Assembly (NCBI GenBank): GCA_030272585.1
Contig: BSYQ01000008.1
Location: 5,766,001-5,830,000 of the forward strand
Length of the DNA stretch: 64,000 bases
Direction: 5' to 3'
From: Bryopsis sp. KO-2023
Taxonomy: Eukaryota; Chlorophyta; Ulvophyceae; Bryopsidales; Bryopsidaceae
How positions within the stretch are numbered: the stretch's first letter is position 1; each line of letters starts with the position of its first letter. The translations under genes and the position numbers were made by a program. The notes beneath the pieces are model-generated. The model was given only the letters and a program-made list of their open reading frames with translations, had not been told where the DNA came from and did no database searches. This document shows, one piece after another, positions 1-8,684 of this stretch.

Positions 1-85
1 TGCGGTATGGTGTTCGAATCCCACTCGGTTCCCTTGGGTTCTGGGGACCCTGCGGGGGTTACTTTGTGCGTCACCCGATTTCCGA

Positions 86-345
86 TCATGATCGGATCGG
101 GATCGGTGGGTGATCGGCAGATCCGATCTGATCGGAAAACGCCGATCCCGATCCCGATCCGATCTGGTTTCCGAGGCAGAATTGGGTGATCGGCCGATTT
201 TGATCGGAAAAGTCGGACCGATTTTTGTGATCGGTCCGATTTTGATCGGTGATCGGTTTGATCGGACCGATCTGATCGATGATCGATTTGATCGGAAACC
301 GCAGGTGCCGATCTTGATCGGAGATCGGTTTGATCGATGACCGAC
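86..345. repeat. GATCGG-type degenerate short tandem repeat
   Basis: About 260 bp are built almost entirely of GATCGG/GATCCG/GATCGA hexamer variants broken by short T-rich spacers. GATC is its own reverse complement, so both strands look alike and long apparent ORFs on both strands are artefacts of the repeat. No promoter or gene is visible. It may be a microsatellite-like tail of a neighbouring mobile element, which is inference. Confidence 0.8.
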
Positions 346-754
346 ATGTCGGCATCGGATCCCTAGTATGGCCACAGGTTCAGCTGAAGGACCTACATTT
401 GGACATGCGGGAGCCAGACTTCCAGCCACTCCTTCAGGCTCCACCCACGACCCAGACTCTCACCGAGTGCTATCAGTGCTTGAGAAGGGACATGGGCTTT
501 CCGAAAGGCCCAAATTGATAGTAGTAACTCGGGTTTAGGGTTATTGTGTAGTACAATGGGATGTACGACAGGGTTTATAGGGCAGGGGGCCCTCCTGTAA
601 AAATTAATCTTCCCAGTGACTCTCTCTCTCTCTCTCTCTGTGTGTCCAATTGGTGTTTGTTTTACAGAAATGTTCATACAGACCCAAATCTGCCCGCGAC
701 TCTTCGCTTTCACATATAGCCGCAAAATCTAACTTCTGAAAAGTAAAAGAAAAC
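346..754. other. non-coding stretch with a CT/GT microsatellite
   Basis: I see no supportable gene here. A (CT)n run passing into GT lies at about 619-648. The segment directly follows, on the minus strand, the stop codon of retrotransposon ORF2 at 755-757, so it probably includes that element's 3' untranslated tail. The end of the element could not be fixed. Confidence 0.45.
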
Positions 755-1129
755 TTATCGACCCCACGGTCGACAAGTAAGATCCCATTTCTTCTTCACT
801 CCAAGTAAAAAATGCCCGAGGGGCTCCAGCTGCTCAATAAAATGGTCCCAAGCAAGATTGGACGAAGCATAAGCTTCAAATAAAGGTTGTCTCAGATGCT
901 CATATAGACCACAAGAAAAAATAATGTGGTCCCTGTCCTCCGTATGAAAACCACAAGCACACTGGGTGCGTGTAGTACCTAAAACCTTGAACCTACTCAA
1001 ATACTGATAACACGGAAAATGCCCGGAAAGAACTTGGGCCACCAAACTGCTGTGGGGCTTGGCTAACTGCACTGTCCAACACTTATTGTGCTCAAAGAAA
1101 ATCCCCAAAGACCGTGGACCACTCCCTTT
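755..1129 (-). pseudogene. 3' end of LINE ORF2, cut off by an insertion
   Basis: These 125 bp-codon-range bases encode the last 124 residues of ORF2, in frame with the part at 5763-8645. Visible is a Cys/His-rich C-terminal knuckle (CACGFHTEDRDHIIFSC), typical of Jockey/I/R1-type proteins after the reverse transcriptase. The stop codon is at 755-757. The first codon shared with the other half is AAA (Lys) at 1127-1129, which is also the 3-bp target duplication. If the insertion and one AAA copy are ignored, the frame runs straight through to give about 1,084 residues. The open frame also continues upstream into the inserted element's repeats, but that part is not retrotransposon sequence. Confidence 0.85.
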
Positions 1130-1169
1130 CACAAGGCGGAAGGGGGGTACCGCCGACGCCGTCGCCGAC
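1130..1169 (+). repeat. left terminal inverted repeat
   Basis: This 40-bp left end is the exact reverse complement of 5723-5762. The outer part is CACAAGGCGGAAGGGGGGTA and the inner part runs into GCCGAC/GTCGCC repeats. It begins directly after the TTT duplication. Confidence 0.9.
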
Positions 1170-1261
1170 ACCGTCGTTCGTGACAAGCGCGTCGGCGACG
1201 TCACCAGGAGCGTCGGCGACGGAAATATGATGTGATTGTCACATCGGTTGGTGCAGTCACA

Positions 1262-1480
1262 GCGTCGCCGTCAAGTGTCATTCGTCGGCGACGCTGCGTC
1301 GGTGACGGAGGCGTCGCCGACGGCATCGTTTAGGGCGTCGCCGTCGAGTGTCATTCGTCGGCGACGCTGCGTCGGTGACGGGCGCGTCGCCGACGGCGTC
1401 GTTTATGGCGTCGCCGTCAGGTGTCATTCGTCGGCGACGCTGCGTCGGTGACGGGCGCGTCGCCGACGGCATCGTTATGG
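1262..1480. repeat. 73-bp tandem repeat, three units, left subterminal region
   Basis: Three near-identical units start at 1262, 1335 and 1408, each opening GCGTCGCCGTC and containing GTCGGCGACGCTGCGTCGG and GCGTCGCCGACGGC. Spacing is exactly 73 bp. In CACTA elements such subterminal arrays bind the transposase; that role here is inference. Confidence 0.85.
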
Positions 1481-1751
1481 CGTCGTTGAATGGTGAACCC
1501 ATCCCAACCAGATTTGATTGTACAAATCATGTTAATTTTTAACGTCAAGTGTGACCCCGACACCAAACCCAACAGCGCAATCGCATCAACCCCTTTCGCC
1601 GCTCTGGGAAATTCGACGCGGTGCGCGCGTGTGCGTCTTTCTGCGCTGTTGGAACAAGGAAAGGAGGGAAAGTGGAAAGTGAAGGGAAGTGGTAACGGCG
1701 GCGGTGCGGTGGCGGTGGTGTTTGCCAGCATTTTGGCCGAAGCTTGTGAAC

Positions 1752-1805
1752 CCCTGTAAGGCTTCATTCCTGTTGTCTCCCTGTAAGGCTTCATTCCTGT
1801 TGTCT
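1752..1805. repeat. 27-bp perfect direct duplication
   Basis: The 27-bp unit starting CCCTGTAAGGCTTCATTCCT occurs twice head to tail (1752-1778, 1779-1805) inside the CACTA-like element. No coding role is seen. Confidence 0.85.
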
Positions 1806-1914
1806 CTTGAAGACATTTTCCTTCGTGTTTCAAAGTTCGTGGATAGTTCGGGGCCTTCCCTTTCCTTTCCTTTGCTTCGTTTTTTTCTGACAGAAGACCT
1901 GTGTGTCTTGACAG

Positions 1915-2816
1915 GAGGCTGAGCTGCACAAATTTGTGGAGAGGCTGAATAAAGAGGGCCGGCTCAATTTCGACTCAGGGAAAGAGAAAGGAGGAGAGTT
2001 TGGTGAGGGTTATGTGACTTGCAAACTGTAAGTGATGCTTTTTAAGCTCGTATGCTGTTTTACCTTTGTTTTTCTTTAAAAATGCGAAGAAGTGGTACGT
2101 GTGAAGTCGGCTGGAACTCGTCAGTGACGGGTCGGCACCGCCATTCCAAAAGCGAACATCGCGTTCGAATAAATTTGACACATGTAGTTGTAAATAGAGA
2201 TCCCAGCACACAATTGTGGTTTGCAAACATAATCACAAGATCCGATTGGAAACTAGGGTTAGGTTGACTTGGAACATCCTGAGCTGTGATTTCGAATGGC
2301 AGCAGGGTTTGAAGCAAGTATTTTAATGCTGTTGGGTTTAGGCCTCGAGTTTCTGGTGGATTTGTGGGGGGATCTCTGGAATTGATCAGGTTGAACCCCC
2401 AACACACTTTCCATCTGCAAGCAATCATCAGTGTGCGAATGCACACTGTCCAACATAGCTTTGTTTTTTCCTGGCGGATAGTTAGCAACAGACCCCCATT
2501 TGTGGGAGGGAGGAAGCGACGACCAGCCCACAACAACGTTAACTGTGTTGTTCGTGTTACTGAAATTTTGCTGGTGTCCAGATGCATATTCATATGGGGC
2601 CTTCTGTTTGTTGCTATCAGTTTTATTTTTGTATATTCTTCTGTGTCTAGGAGAGTGAAGGTTCTGATTTTTTTTAATCTTTTATTTGTGTATGTGTGTG
2701 TTTTCTGTCGAAAAGGGGTAAAGTTGTTGATTTGGTTTTGCATTTTGCAGGTGCTTAATGACCATGGTCTTTTGGACGCCAAGGAGGAAGCAAAAGAGAA
2801 AGTCAAGACTGTCTGA
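1915..2816 (+). other. exon-like pieces inside the CACTA-like element, unassigned
   Basis: At 1915-2027 an open segment lies between ACAG and GTAAGT splice signals; its frame reads AELHKFVERLNKEGRL and on. At 2751-2816, after a TTTTGCAG acceptor, a frame reads VLNDHGLLDAKEEAKEKVKT and stops. Both look like coding exons by composition, but the splice phase between them does not preserve the frame. I do not recognise the family, and nothing ties them to the iminopeptidase exons downstream. They may be pieces of another captured gene. Confidence 0.35.
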
Positions 2817-3112
2817 AGTCCCCCCAAAAAATCCTTCAAGAAATATCGCAAATCACAGAAGTAATTCTGCGTGTATCTCCAAGAAAGACGTAGTTGAATG
2901 CGGTCTGTCAGAGTATGAAGGTGAGAACTTGAAAAAAACATGACTGGCCTATGCAATCGCACATCCAAACAGGTGAAAGAAGGCAGGACTGTTGGTATGG
3001 AATTATTCACAGTTTTGCAAAGGTTCTTGACCCAACAGAAAACATCGAATTAAAGAAAAAGCAAATGCAAGGGTGGTGATTGATGTTGGTAAAATGTTCT
3101 GTTGGTTTTTAG

Positions 3113-4190
3113 GGTTTCAGGGATGGTTTTGAGGGGAATATGCACGATGCGAACGGAGGAAATCGATTGGATGTACAGAGGGGGTGCTGGAAGCCTTTTT
3201 CCGGAGGTGACAAACATTTTTAAATCTGCCCTAAGTAATGTGTCCAGGTGGCTTCTGTTCTTTTGTTCACAGACAAGAGGCAGGTGTTTTTGAAAGAATC
3301 AAAACTTGACATGGACCGACCAGGATTTAAAACCTCAGCCACACCCGAATACGTCAAATTTCCTGTCAGACCTGCTCTATATCACCTTGCTCATGACTGT
3401 TTTCGTTCACTTTTTTTTGCATCTGCATGATGTCCAAATAATTGCTTTTGACACGGACAGGGCTGGGCTTAATTTTTATCCATTCTTTCCGACTCAGAGA
3501 AAGAGGATCCACTTGCTTCCTATTACAAGCGGCTGACATCGCCTGACTTAGACACTGTGGAGAGAGCGGTAAGTAAAAACCACAAAAACGTCTTTCTTGG
3601 CGTAGTTTTTTTTTATTTTTCAAGAGAGACAGTCATTAGACCAAAGCTCTGTGTAATCACATGCAGGCAAATCGATGGAGGCGATGGGAAATGACCGTCA
3701 TGTTTTCTGGGAAATGCATAGTGAAGGCCGGAGAAATTTTCAATGCGGCTTGGGAACCCATCGCATCCATTATGAAAAAAAGGGGCGGTGAAAAGAAGCC
3801 CGATAAAAAAGACGACGATGCCGATGGTGGGAAACCTAAACCCACGAGGTCGATTTCTCATGCGCAGCCTTTGCTGGAATGCCACTATTCCATTAATGGT
3901 GCATTTTTGGATGAGCCTCTGATTGCTGGGGTGGATAGGTACGACAGTGCATGGTATCTGAATGTTTTCAGAGAAAGCTTTAAAACTTCCCTCCCAGAAG
4001 CCCTACGAAACGTACTGCCATGACTGAAAGCTTGATGTGGTCTGTTCACTGCATGCAGCAGTGCGCACAAGTGAGGATGCCTCTTAATTTCTGTGCTTTT
4101 TTTCTCCCCATTTGATGGTGTGTTTCTGTGGATTTAGGATTCGTGACATTCCATGCATCGGGGTGCAAGGGCGGCTGGATTTTGTCCGTT
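3113..4190 (+). pseudogene. proline iminopeptidase (peptidase S33) exons, partial
   Basis: Four exons read as prolyl aminopeptidase, an alpha/beta-hydrolase that removes N-terminal proline. Exon 3113-3206 has GMVLRGIC and EIDWMYRGGAGSLFPE. Exon 3498-3568 has EKEDPLASYYKRLTSPDLDT. Exon 3667-3938 has ANRWRRWEM and ECHYSINGAFLDEPLIAGVD, with a family-atypical lysine/aspartate-rich insert between. The piece from 4138 has IRDIPCIGVQGRLDF, which includes the family's catalytic Asp loop. Phases join correctly from 3498 to the last exon, but a short exon is missing between the first two, and the N-terminal half with the nucleophile Ser (GGSWG) and oxyanion loop is not found. The frame decays after GRLDFV, where CP is expected. 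This is a truncated, captured fragment. Confidence 0.75.
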
Positions 4191-4265
4191 TGAGTTCTCC
4201 ACAACATTATCGCACGTACTCGTTTTTTTGCTGGATAACCACGGCGTGGTTACCACGCTTATCGA

Positions 4266-4421
4266 GTGGGTGATTACATTTTGGGCCAGGCGATGGAGGC
4301 TGGGGAAACAGTCACTTTTAACGGGATGACCTTGGATAGGAACGAAATCGACCTGGAGTACCTCCACCAAAACATGCAAAGGTCCTCAGGACAGGGAGGA
4401 GCTCTGGGTCTTGACAAATAA
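4266..4421 (+). other. short C-terminal-like ORF within the element, unassigned
   Basis: An open frame ends in TAA at 4419-4421 and reads VGDYILGQAMEAGETVTFNG, then MTLDRNEIDLEYLHQNMQRS. The composition is protein-like, with no low complexity, but it does not match the iminopeptidase C-terminus, which should contain a GHS motif. It could be the last exon of another captured gene. The splice acceptor is unclear. Confidence 0.35.
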
Positions 4422-5422
4422 CCAAAATACCACTGATGTTGTATATGTACATCTGAATATACAAAAACATATGTATATATGGGGGGCGTGGAAAACCCTT
4501 ATCGTGGTGTTATGATTGAAAAGATGCTGCCCAACGAAGCCATCTTGGCTTGAGGGTGAAATGCATGAATTGAATATACGGGGAAAAAACTTCATAAGAA
4601 TTTTACATTTCTCGGAAAACTATAGCACTTATTTCTCGTTTTGCGATTCTTGATCTTATAGGGAATACATTTTTTTTCTTCTTTTTCTGACATTTTTGAT
4701 GTCGAGTAGTATTATAGGGGTTTCTGGAGCATAATCAAGCTGCCCGTGACAGGGTGTTTCTTTTTTTAGTTGGCGGGCTTTTTTTTCACCCCCGTTCCCT
4801 TCCAAAACCCAAAGAGTTTGGGTTGGGATAGTGTTTTGGGAAGTTTCTGAAATACCGAGGGGGTTTTGTAATAATTGTGCTTTTTTCTTTTTCTTTTTTG
4901 TGATGGATAGGAGGGGAGAATTGATTTCTTTCCTGTCTGTCTGTATTAATCAACCACACTGATTCGTTGTTTTTTCTTTGTTCAAGACACAGACACCAGC
5001 ATTTGGCATAGTCTTTTCGAGGGAGTTTTTCTTCTTTGTGTTACTAATGATACTGACACATGGGGTGGTTTTCTTTTTTTTTAACATTCTGAAGTTGTTG
5101 CAAGAACTTTGAAAAAAAAAAGAAGAGGTCGCATGGCCAGTCTATTTGTTGTTTACAGTTGGGGGCAAGATCGAGTGCCTTTGGGGAAAAAAAGGTACAT
5201 ATATTGAATCAACAAAAAAAGAAAAAAAGAAATTCAAGAAGTGACTCCGAGAGGGTCAACCATAGTTTTCTTAGAAGAAATCCATTTGGAGTATGATTGC
5301 AGGCGCATCTGCAATAGCAGATCCGGGATCGACACCTGGAATCATCAATCGAATCATCAATCAAATCCTCAATCTATTCCCCCAAATTCATCAATTCCAC
5401 ATCCAGAAAACAGGTTTCAGTG
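4422..5422. other. T-rich non-coding interior of the CACTA-like element
   Basis: About 1 kb of T-rich DNA with short homopolymers. No credible ORF, transposase motif or RNA gene was seen. Confidence 0.6.
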
Positions 5423-5722
5423 GCACCCACCGACACCGTCGGCGACACCGTCACCGACGTCATTGTCGCCGACACACCGTCGTTATGACGTCGGCGACGC
5501 GTCGGTCACACTTTTCAGGCAGCGTCGCCGACGTTTTCGTCTTGCGAACGACGTTTCGTCGGCGACGCTGTGTCGGCGACGGCGTCGGCGACGTCACTGA
5601 AACCGTCGGCGACGCTACTGAAACCGTCGGCGATGCCGTCGCCGACGCCGTCGGCGACACAGCGTCGCCGACGAAACGTCGTTCGCAAGACGAAAACGTC
5701 GGCGAAAGAGCGTCGGCGACGC
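5423..5722. repeat. right subterminal repeats with a long hairpin
   Basis: The segment is dense in GTCGGCGAC and its complement GTCGCCGAC. Within it, 5523-5592 and 5638-5707 are 70-bp inverted copies with about one mismatch, separated by 45 bp, so one strand can fold into a long hairpin. The long apparent reading frames here are products of the repeat. Confidence 0.85.
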
Positions 5723-5762
5723 GTCGGCGACGGCGTCGGCGGTACCCCCCTTCCGCCTTGTG
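5723..5762 (-). repeat. right terminal inverted repeat
   Basis: This is the exact reverse complement of 1130-1169. It is followed by TTT at 5763-5765 and then by LINE ORF2 sequence in its original frame. Confidence 0.9.
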
Positions 5763-8645
5763 TTTTGCACTCAAACTCAACCAGGTGTTTTGTCGTGTGT
5801 TCAACCAAACGTCTACCTGAGCCATCCTTTGCTTGAACCAAGAACGGCCAGGATTAGAAACTTGGACTTGTAAATCCGGAGCAAACTGTTCCTCCACAAG
5901 ATCAGAGTTTCGTTGGAAGTCCCGAAGCTCCACCTTGAGCTGGGCCTCCCACGGCGTGGTCGTAGCCCCAGTTCTCTCTAAGAGATGCTGAGGGAAGGAG
6001 AGCTTGCCCCGTGAAATGCTTCGGAATAAATCCATCAGCACCATCCTGACAATCTGTAAATCAATAGTAAAAAGACCCACCAATGCATGCACACTTTCAT
6101 AGCTGGTGGTCTTCAAACAACCCAAAATAAGAACCCCTGCCTTTCGAATAACTTGACCGAGTTTTTTCTTGTCGTTCTCCTTGAGAAAACATCCCCATAA
6201 CTCTAGACCGTAGCACATCATGGGGACAATACTGCATCGCACCAAAAGGTTGGTAACTGAGATACGAGGACCCCAAAACAACTTGCAAACCCGGCGAACG
6301 CTATGCAATCTATTGACCATCTTTTCAATCAACTTGTCGACGTGGGTCTTGAAAGTCAAATCCGAATCGATCCATAACCCCAAATACTTGAAAACAGAAA
6401 CCTGTGGGATGGAGGAACCCTGCACTTGAAAGCGAAGAAGCCTACCCTGAAAAGAGTGGGGGCATTCCAACACTGCACATTTTGGCCAACTAAGTTGCAA
6501 GCGGGCCTGGTGGCACCAGTTTGCTACCATGCCCAAGTCAGATTCCAAAACCTCCTTGATACGAGACTGAGCAACCCGCGTAACTAAAGCTAAATCATCC
6601 GCAAAGCCCTGAAAGTGGGACTGAAGGGGGAGGTAAAACACCTCATCCAACATCACCAAAAACAGAGTAGGGCTGAGGGGACTGCCTTGAGGACAGCCCG
6701 TCATGATCGAATGAACAAAGGATTTATTCTGGATCCGTAAAACTGCCCTCCGGTGAACTAAGAAAGAATCCACAAGTGTCACTAAATAATCCGGGAACTC
6801 TAAATCCAACATTCGAGAAAGAATTTTAGTATTCCAAGTAGTGTCAAATGCTGATTTAATGTCCAGAAAAGAGGCCCACACCGGGTGCCCATCTCGTTTC
6901 GCTTGATGCAATTTACCCAACATAACCCGCAAGGCATCAGTGCAACTCCTATGTCGCCTGAAACCGTACTGATGCTCTGAAAGTTTCCCAGTAGATTCTA
7001 AAAACTCTTGGAGTCTGCTTTGTAAAATCGATTCGAAAATTTTCCCCAACACCGAAAGTAAGGAGATCGGTCTAAGACAAGAAACCGCCTGATTATGGGT
7101 TGGAGATTTAGGAACAGGAACCACGGTGGCCTGCTTCCACACTACAGGAAATGTCTCCAACCGGATGCAACTGTTGAAAATGTCCACTAGAATTGGAAGT
7201 AAAAGAACCCAACATTTCTTCAACAAAGAAGGGCTAACGCCGTCGGGGCCAGGGGCCGAAAAGGGACGGACTTTCTTGATTCGAGACAAAACTTCGACAC
7301 CAGTTATCAGAGGGCCAGGTTGAGGCACTCGGGAAGAGCGCCAGTGATTCACCTGGGTCTCAAATGGTTGGTGTTCCACACCCATATCCACAGGGGATGT
7401 AGGGAAAAACTTCCGACCTAACTGTTCACTAATTTGCTCTGCGTCGCTAATAACCTCATCATCGACCCGCACAAACGAAGTGTGCACCCGACAGTGTTTG
7501 TTTTGAATGTTTTTCATGTACCTCCAACATGTCTCGGAGGTGAGCTCCGCAGATGTCTCCCTCCAATGGACTTGCTTTGCCTCTTCAAGAGTGGCCTTGA
7601 AGGTTGTCCTTGCGGTTCGGGCAGCAGCTTGGAGGTCCACATTGACAGGGAAACCATGACGCCGCCTGTACCGTGTGACCCGACGCTGGGCACGCACGTG
7701 GGCCTGATGTGCCTCCTTTACTTCGGGTGTCCACCATGGACGGTTGGAGCCCCTAACTCGAAAAACTGGGACATGGCGCTTTGCTTCCTCCAACAAGCAA
7801 GCCTGGAAGTCGTCAATCCTACAGGACAGTTCACCAGCAGAGTGCACAAGATCCCACCCAAAAACGTCCCAATGGTTGTCTGAAATCGTCCTTTCGATCC
7901 CAGGGATCAAATTGTCCCAATCAGTGTTCCTCCAGTTCAGTCTAGTCTCATGGTCCTCTAACACACCCCCACACCGAACTGCAAACCGAATAAGGTTGTG
8001 GTCGGTAAGCCTATCCGCAATATCAAACACTTGCCAACTCGTCACGAGATGTGCTGAGTTAGTCACCGTAATATCAAGATCAAATTCTTCTCCATTGTGG
8101 TGCACATATGTAGCTAAACTATCCTTGTCATTCAAAACCTGTAAATCGTGATCCACCAAGAAATCCATAACCTTTTGCCCTTGAGCATTGGGTCGAGAGA
8201 CCCTCCGACTCCACCAGGGACTGCACCCATTGCAATCCAATCCCACAAAAAGAACCCGGGTAGAAAACTGGTCACAAGCTGCGTGAATTGCACTAAGCCC
8301 TTCAGCATTTCGAGTCCGAGGAGCCACGTAACCAGAAAGAAAAACCAACTCCCTCCCTCTCTCTAATACGGAAACTGCAGCCCACCGACCACAAGGAGAG
8401 TGAATCAAAGAGTAAAGAATAGTGGACCTGACCAACACTAGGGCAAGAACTTGCCTGGCCTCAACCTGAGGTAAACAAACGTCAAAACCTAAAAACTTCC
8501 TCGCGTTCACAAGTCCCCAAGGAGGATCTTGTAAAAGCCAAATATCGACCCCCCTGTTCACAGGGCGACCAATGTGTGTATCAATTGCAGCTTGGGATTT
8601 CCTACAGTTCAACTGAGCAATATTCCAAAAGGACCTAGATCCCAT
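5763..8645 (-). CDS. LINE ORF2: AP-endonuclease/reverse transcriptase (5' part)
   Basis: 961 codons from ATG at 8645 to the insertion boundary. The N-terminal exonuclease-endonuclease-phosphatase domain shows LNCRKS, LLQDPPWG, FVGLDCNGCSPWWSR, LDITVTN and the DHN replacement of the usual SDH. The reverse transcriptase follows with APGPDG, RPISLLSVLGK, QYGFRRHRSC, FLDIKSAFD (first catalytic Asp), GCPQGSPLSPTLF, the FADD catalytic box and FKYLGLWID. This order and these motifs fit Jockey/I/CR1-like LINEs. The protein would nick target DNA and prime reverse transcription there. The frame continues without a stop into the inserted element's repeats down to 5460, but that tail is not original; the true C-terminus is at 755-1129. 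No internal stop is seen in the ORF2 part, so the copy may be young. Confidence 0.9.
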
Positions 8646-8648
8646 CGT

Positions 8649-8679
8649 CCCCCCCCCCCTTTTTTTTTTTTTTTTTTTG
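8649..8679 (-). promoter_or_regulatory. A20-G11 homopolymer between LINE ORF1 and ORF2
   Basis: On the element's coding strand, about twenty A then eleven G residues sit in the 39-bp gap between the ORF1 stop (8685-8687) and the ORF2 ATG (8643-8645). The tract could favour ribosome or polymerase slippage, or reinitiation on ORF2. It could also be a chance homopolymer, since such runs are common in this genome. Confidence 0.35.
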
Positions 8680-8684
8680 TTTAG

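Larger units (their letters stand above)
1130..5762. mobile_element. CACTA/EnSpm-like DNA transposon, non-autonomous, gene-carrying
   Basis: Seen directly: the segment starts CACAAGGCGG and ends CCGCCTTGTG; the outer 40 bp are perfect inverted repeats (1130-1169 and 5723-5762); TTT flanks it on both sides (1127-1129, 5763-5765); and both ends carry dense GTCGCCGAC/GTCGGCGAC subterminal repeats. CAC termini, a 3-bp duplication and repeated subterminal motifs are hallmarks of the CMC (CACTA/EnSpm) superfamily. I found no transposase. The interior instead has spliced exons of a proline iminopeptidase-like gene and other exon-like pieces, as in Pack-type elements that capture host genes. The superfamily assignment is inference, as a Harbinger-type element also makes 3-bp duplications. 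Confidence 0.78.

Noticed and set aside
7-30. tRNA T-arm / box B-like string (TTCGAATCCCA)
   Set aside because: The 5-bp T-stem does not pair, and the rest of a tRNA would lie outside the window; no SINE structure follows.
393-725. 110-codon minus-strand ORF
   Set aside because: It spans the CT/GT microsatellite and has no coherent protein pattern.
5293-5841. Arg/Thr/Ser-rich ORFs on both strands
   Set aside because: They are translations of the GTCGGCGAC repeats at the transposon end.
7434-8366. Three plus-strand ORFs of 72-149 codons
   Set aside because: They lie opposite the endonuclease domain of LINE ORF2, which has clear motifs; they are antisense shadows.
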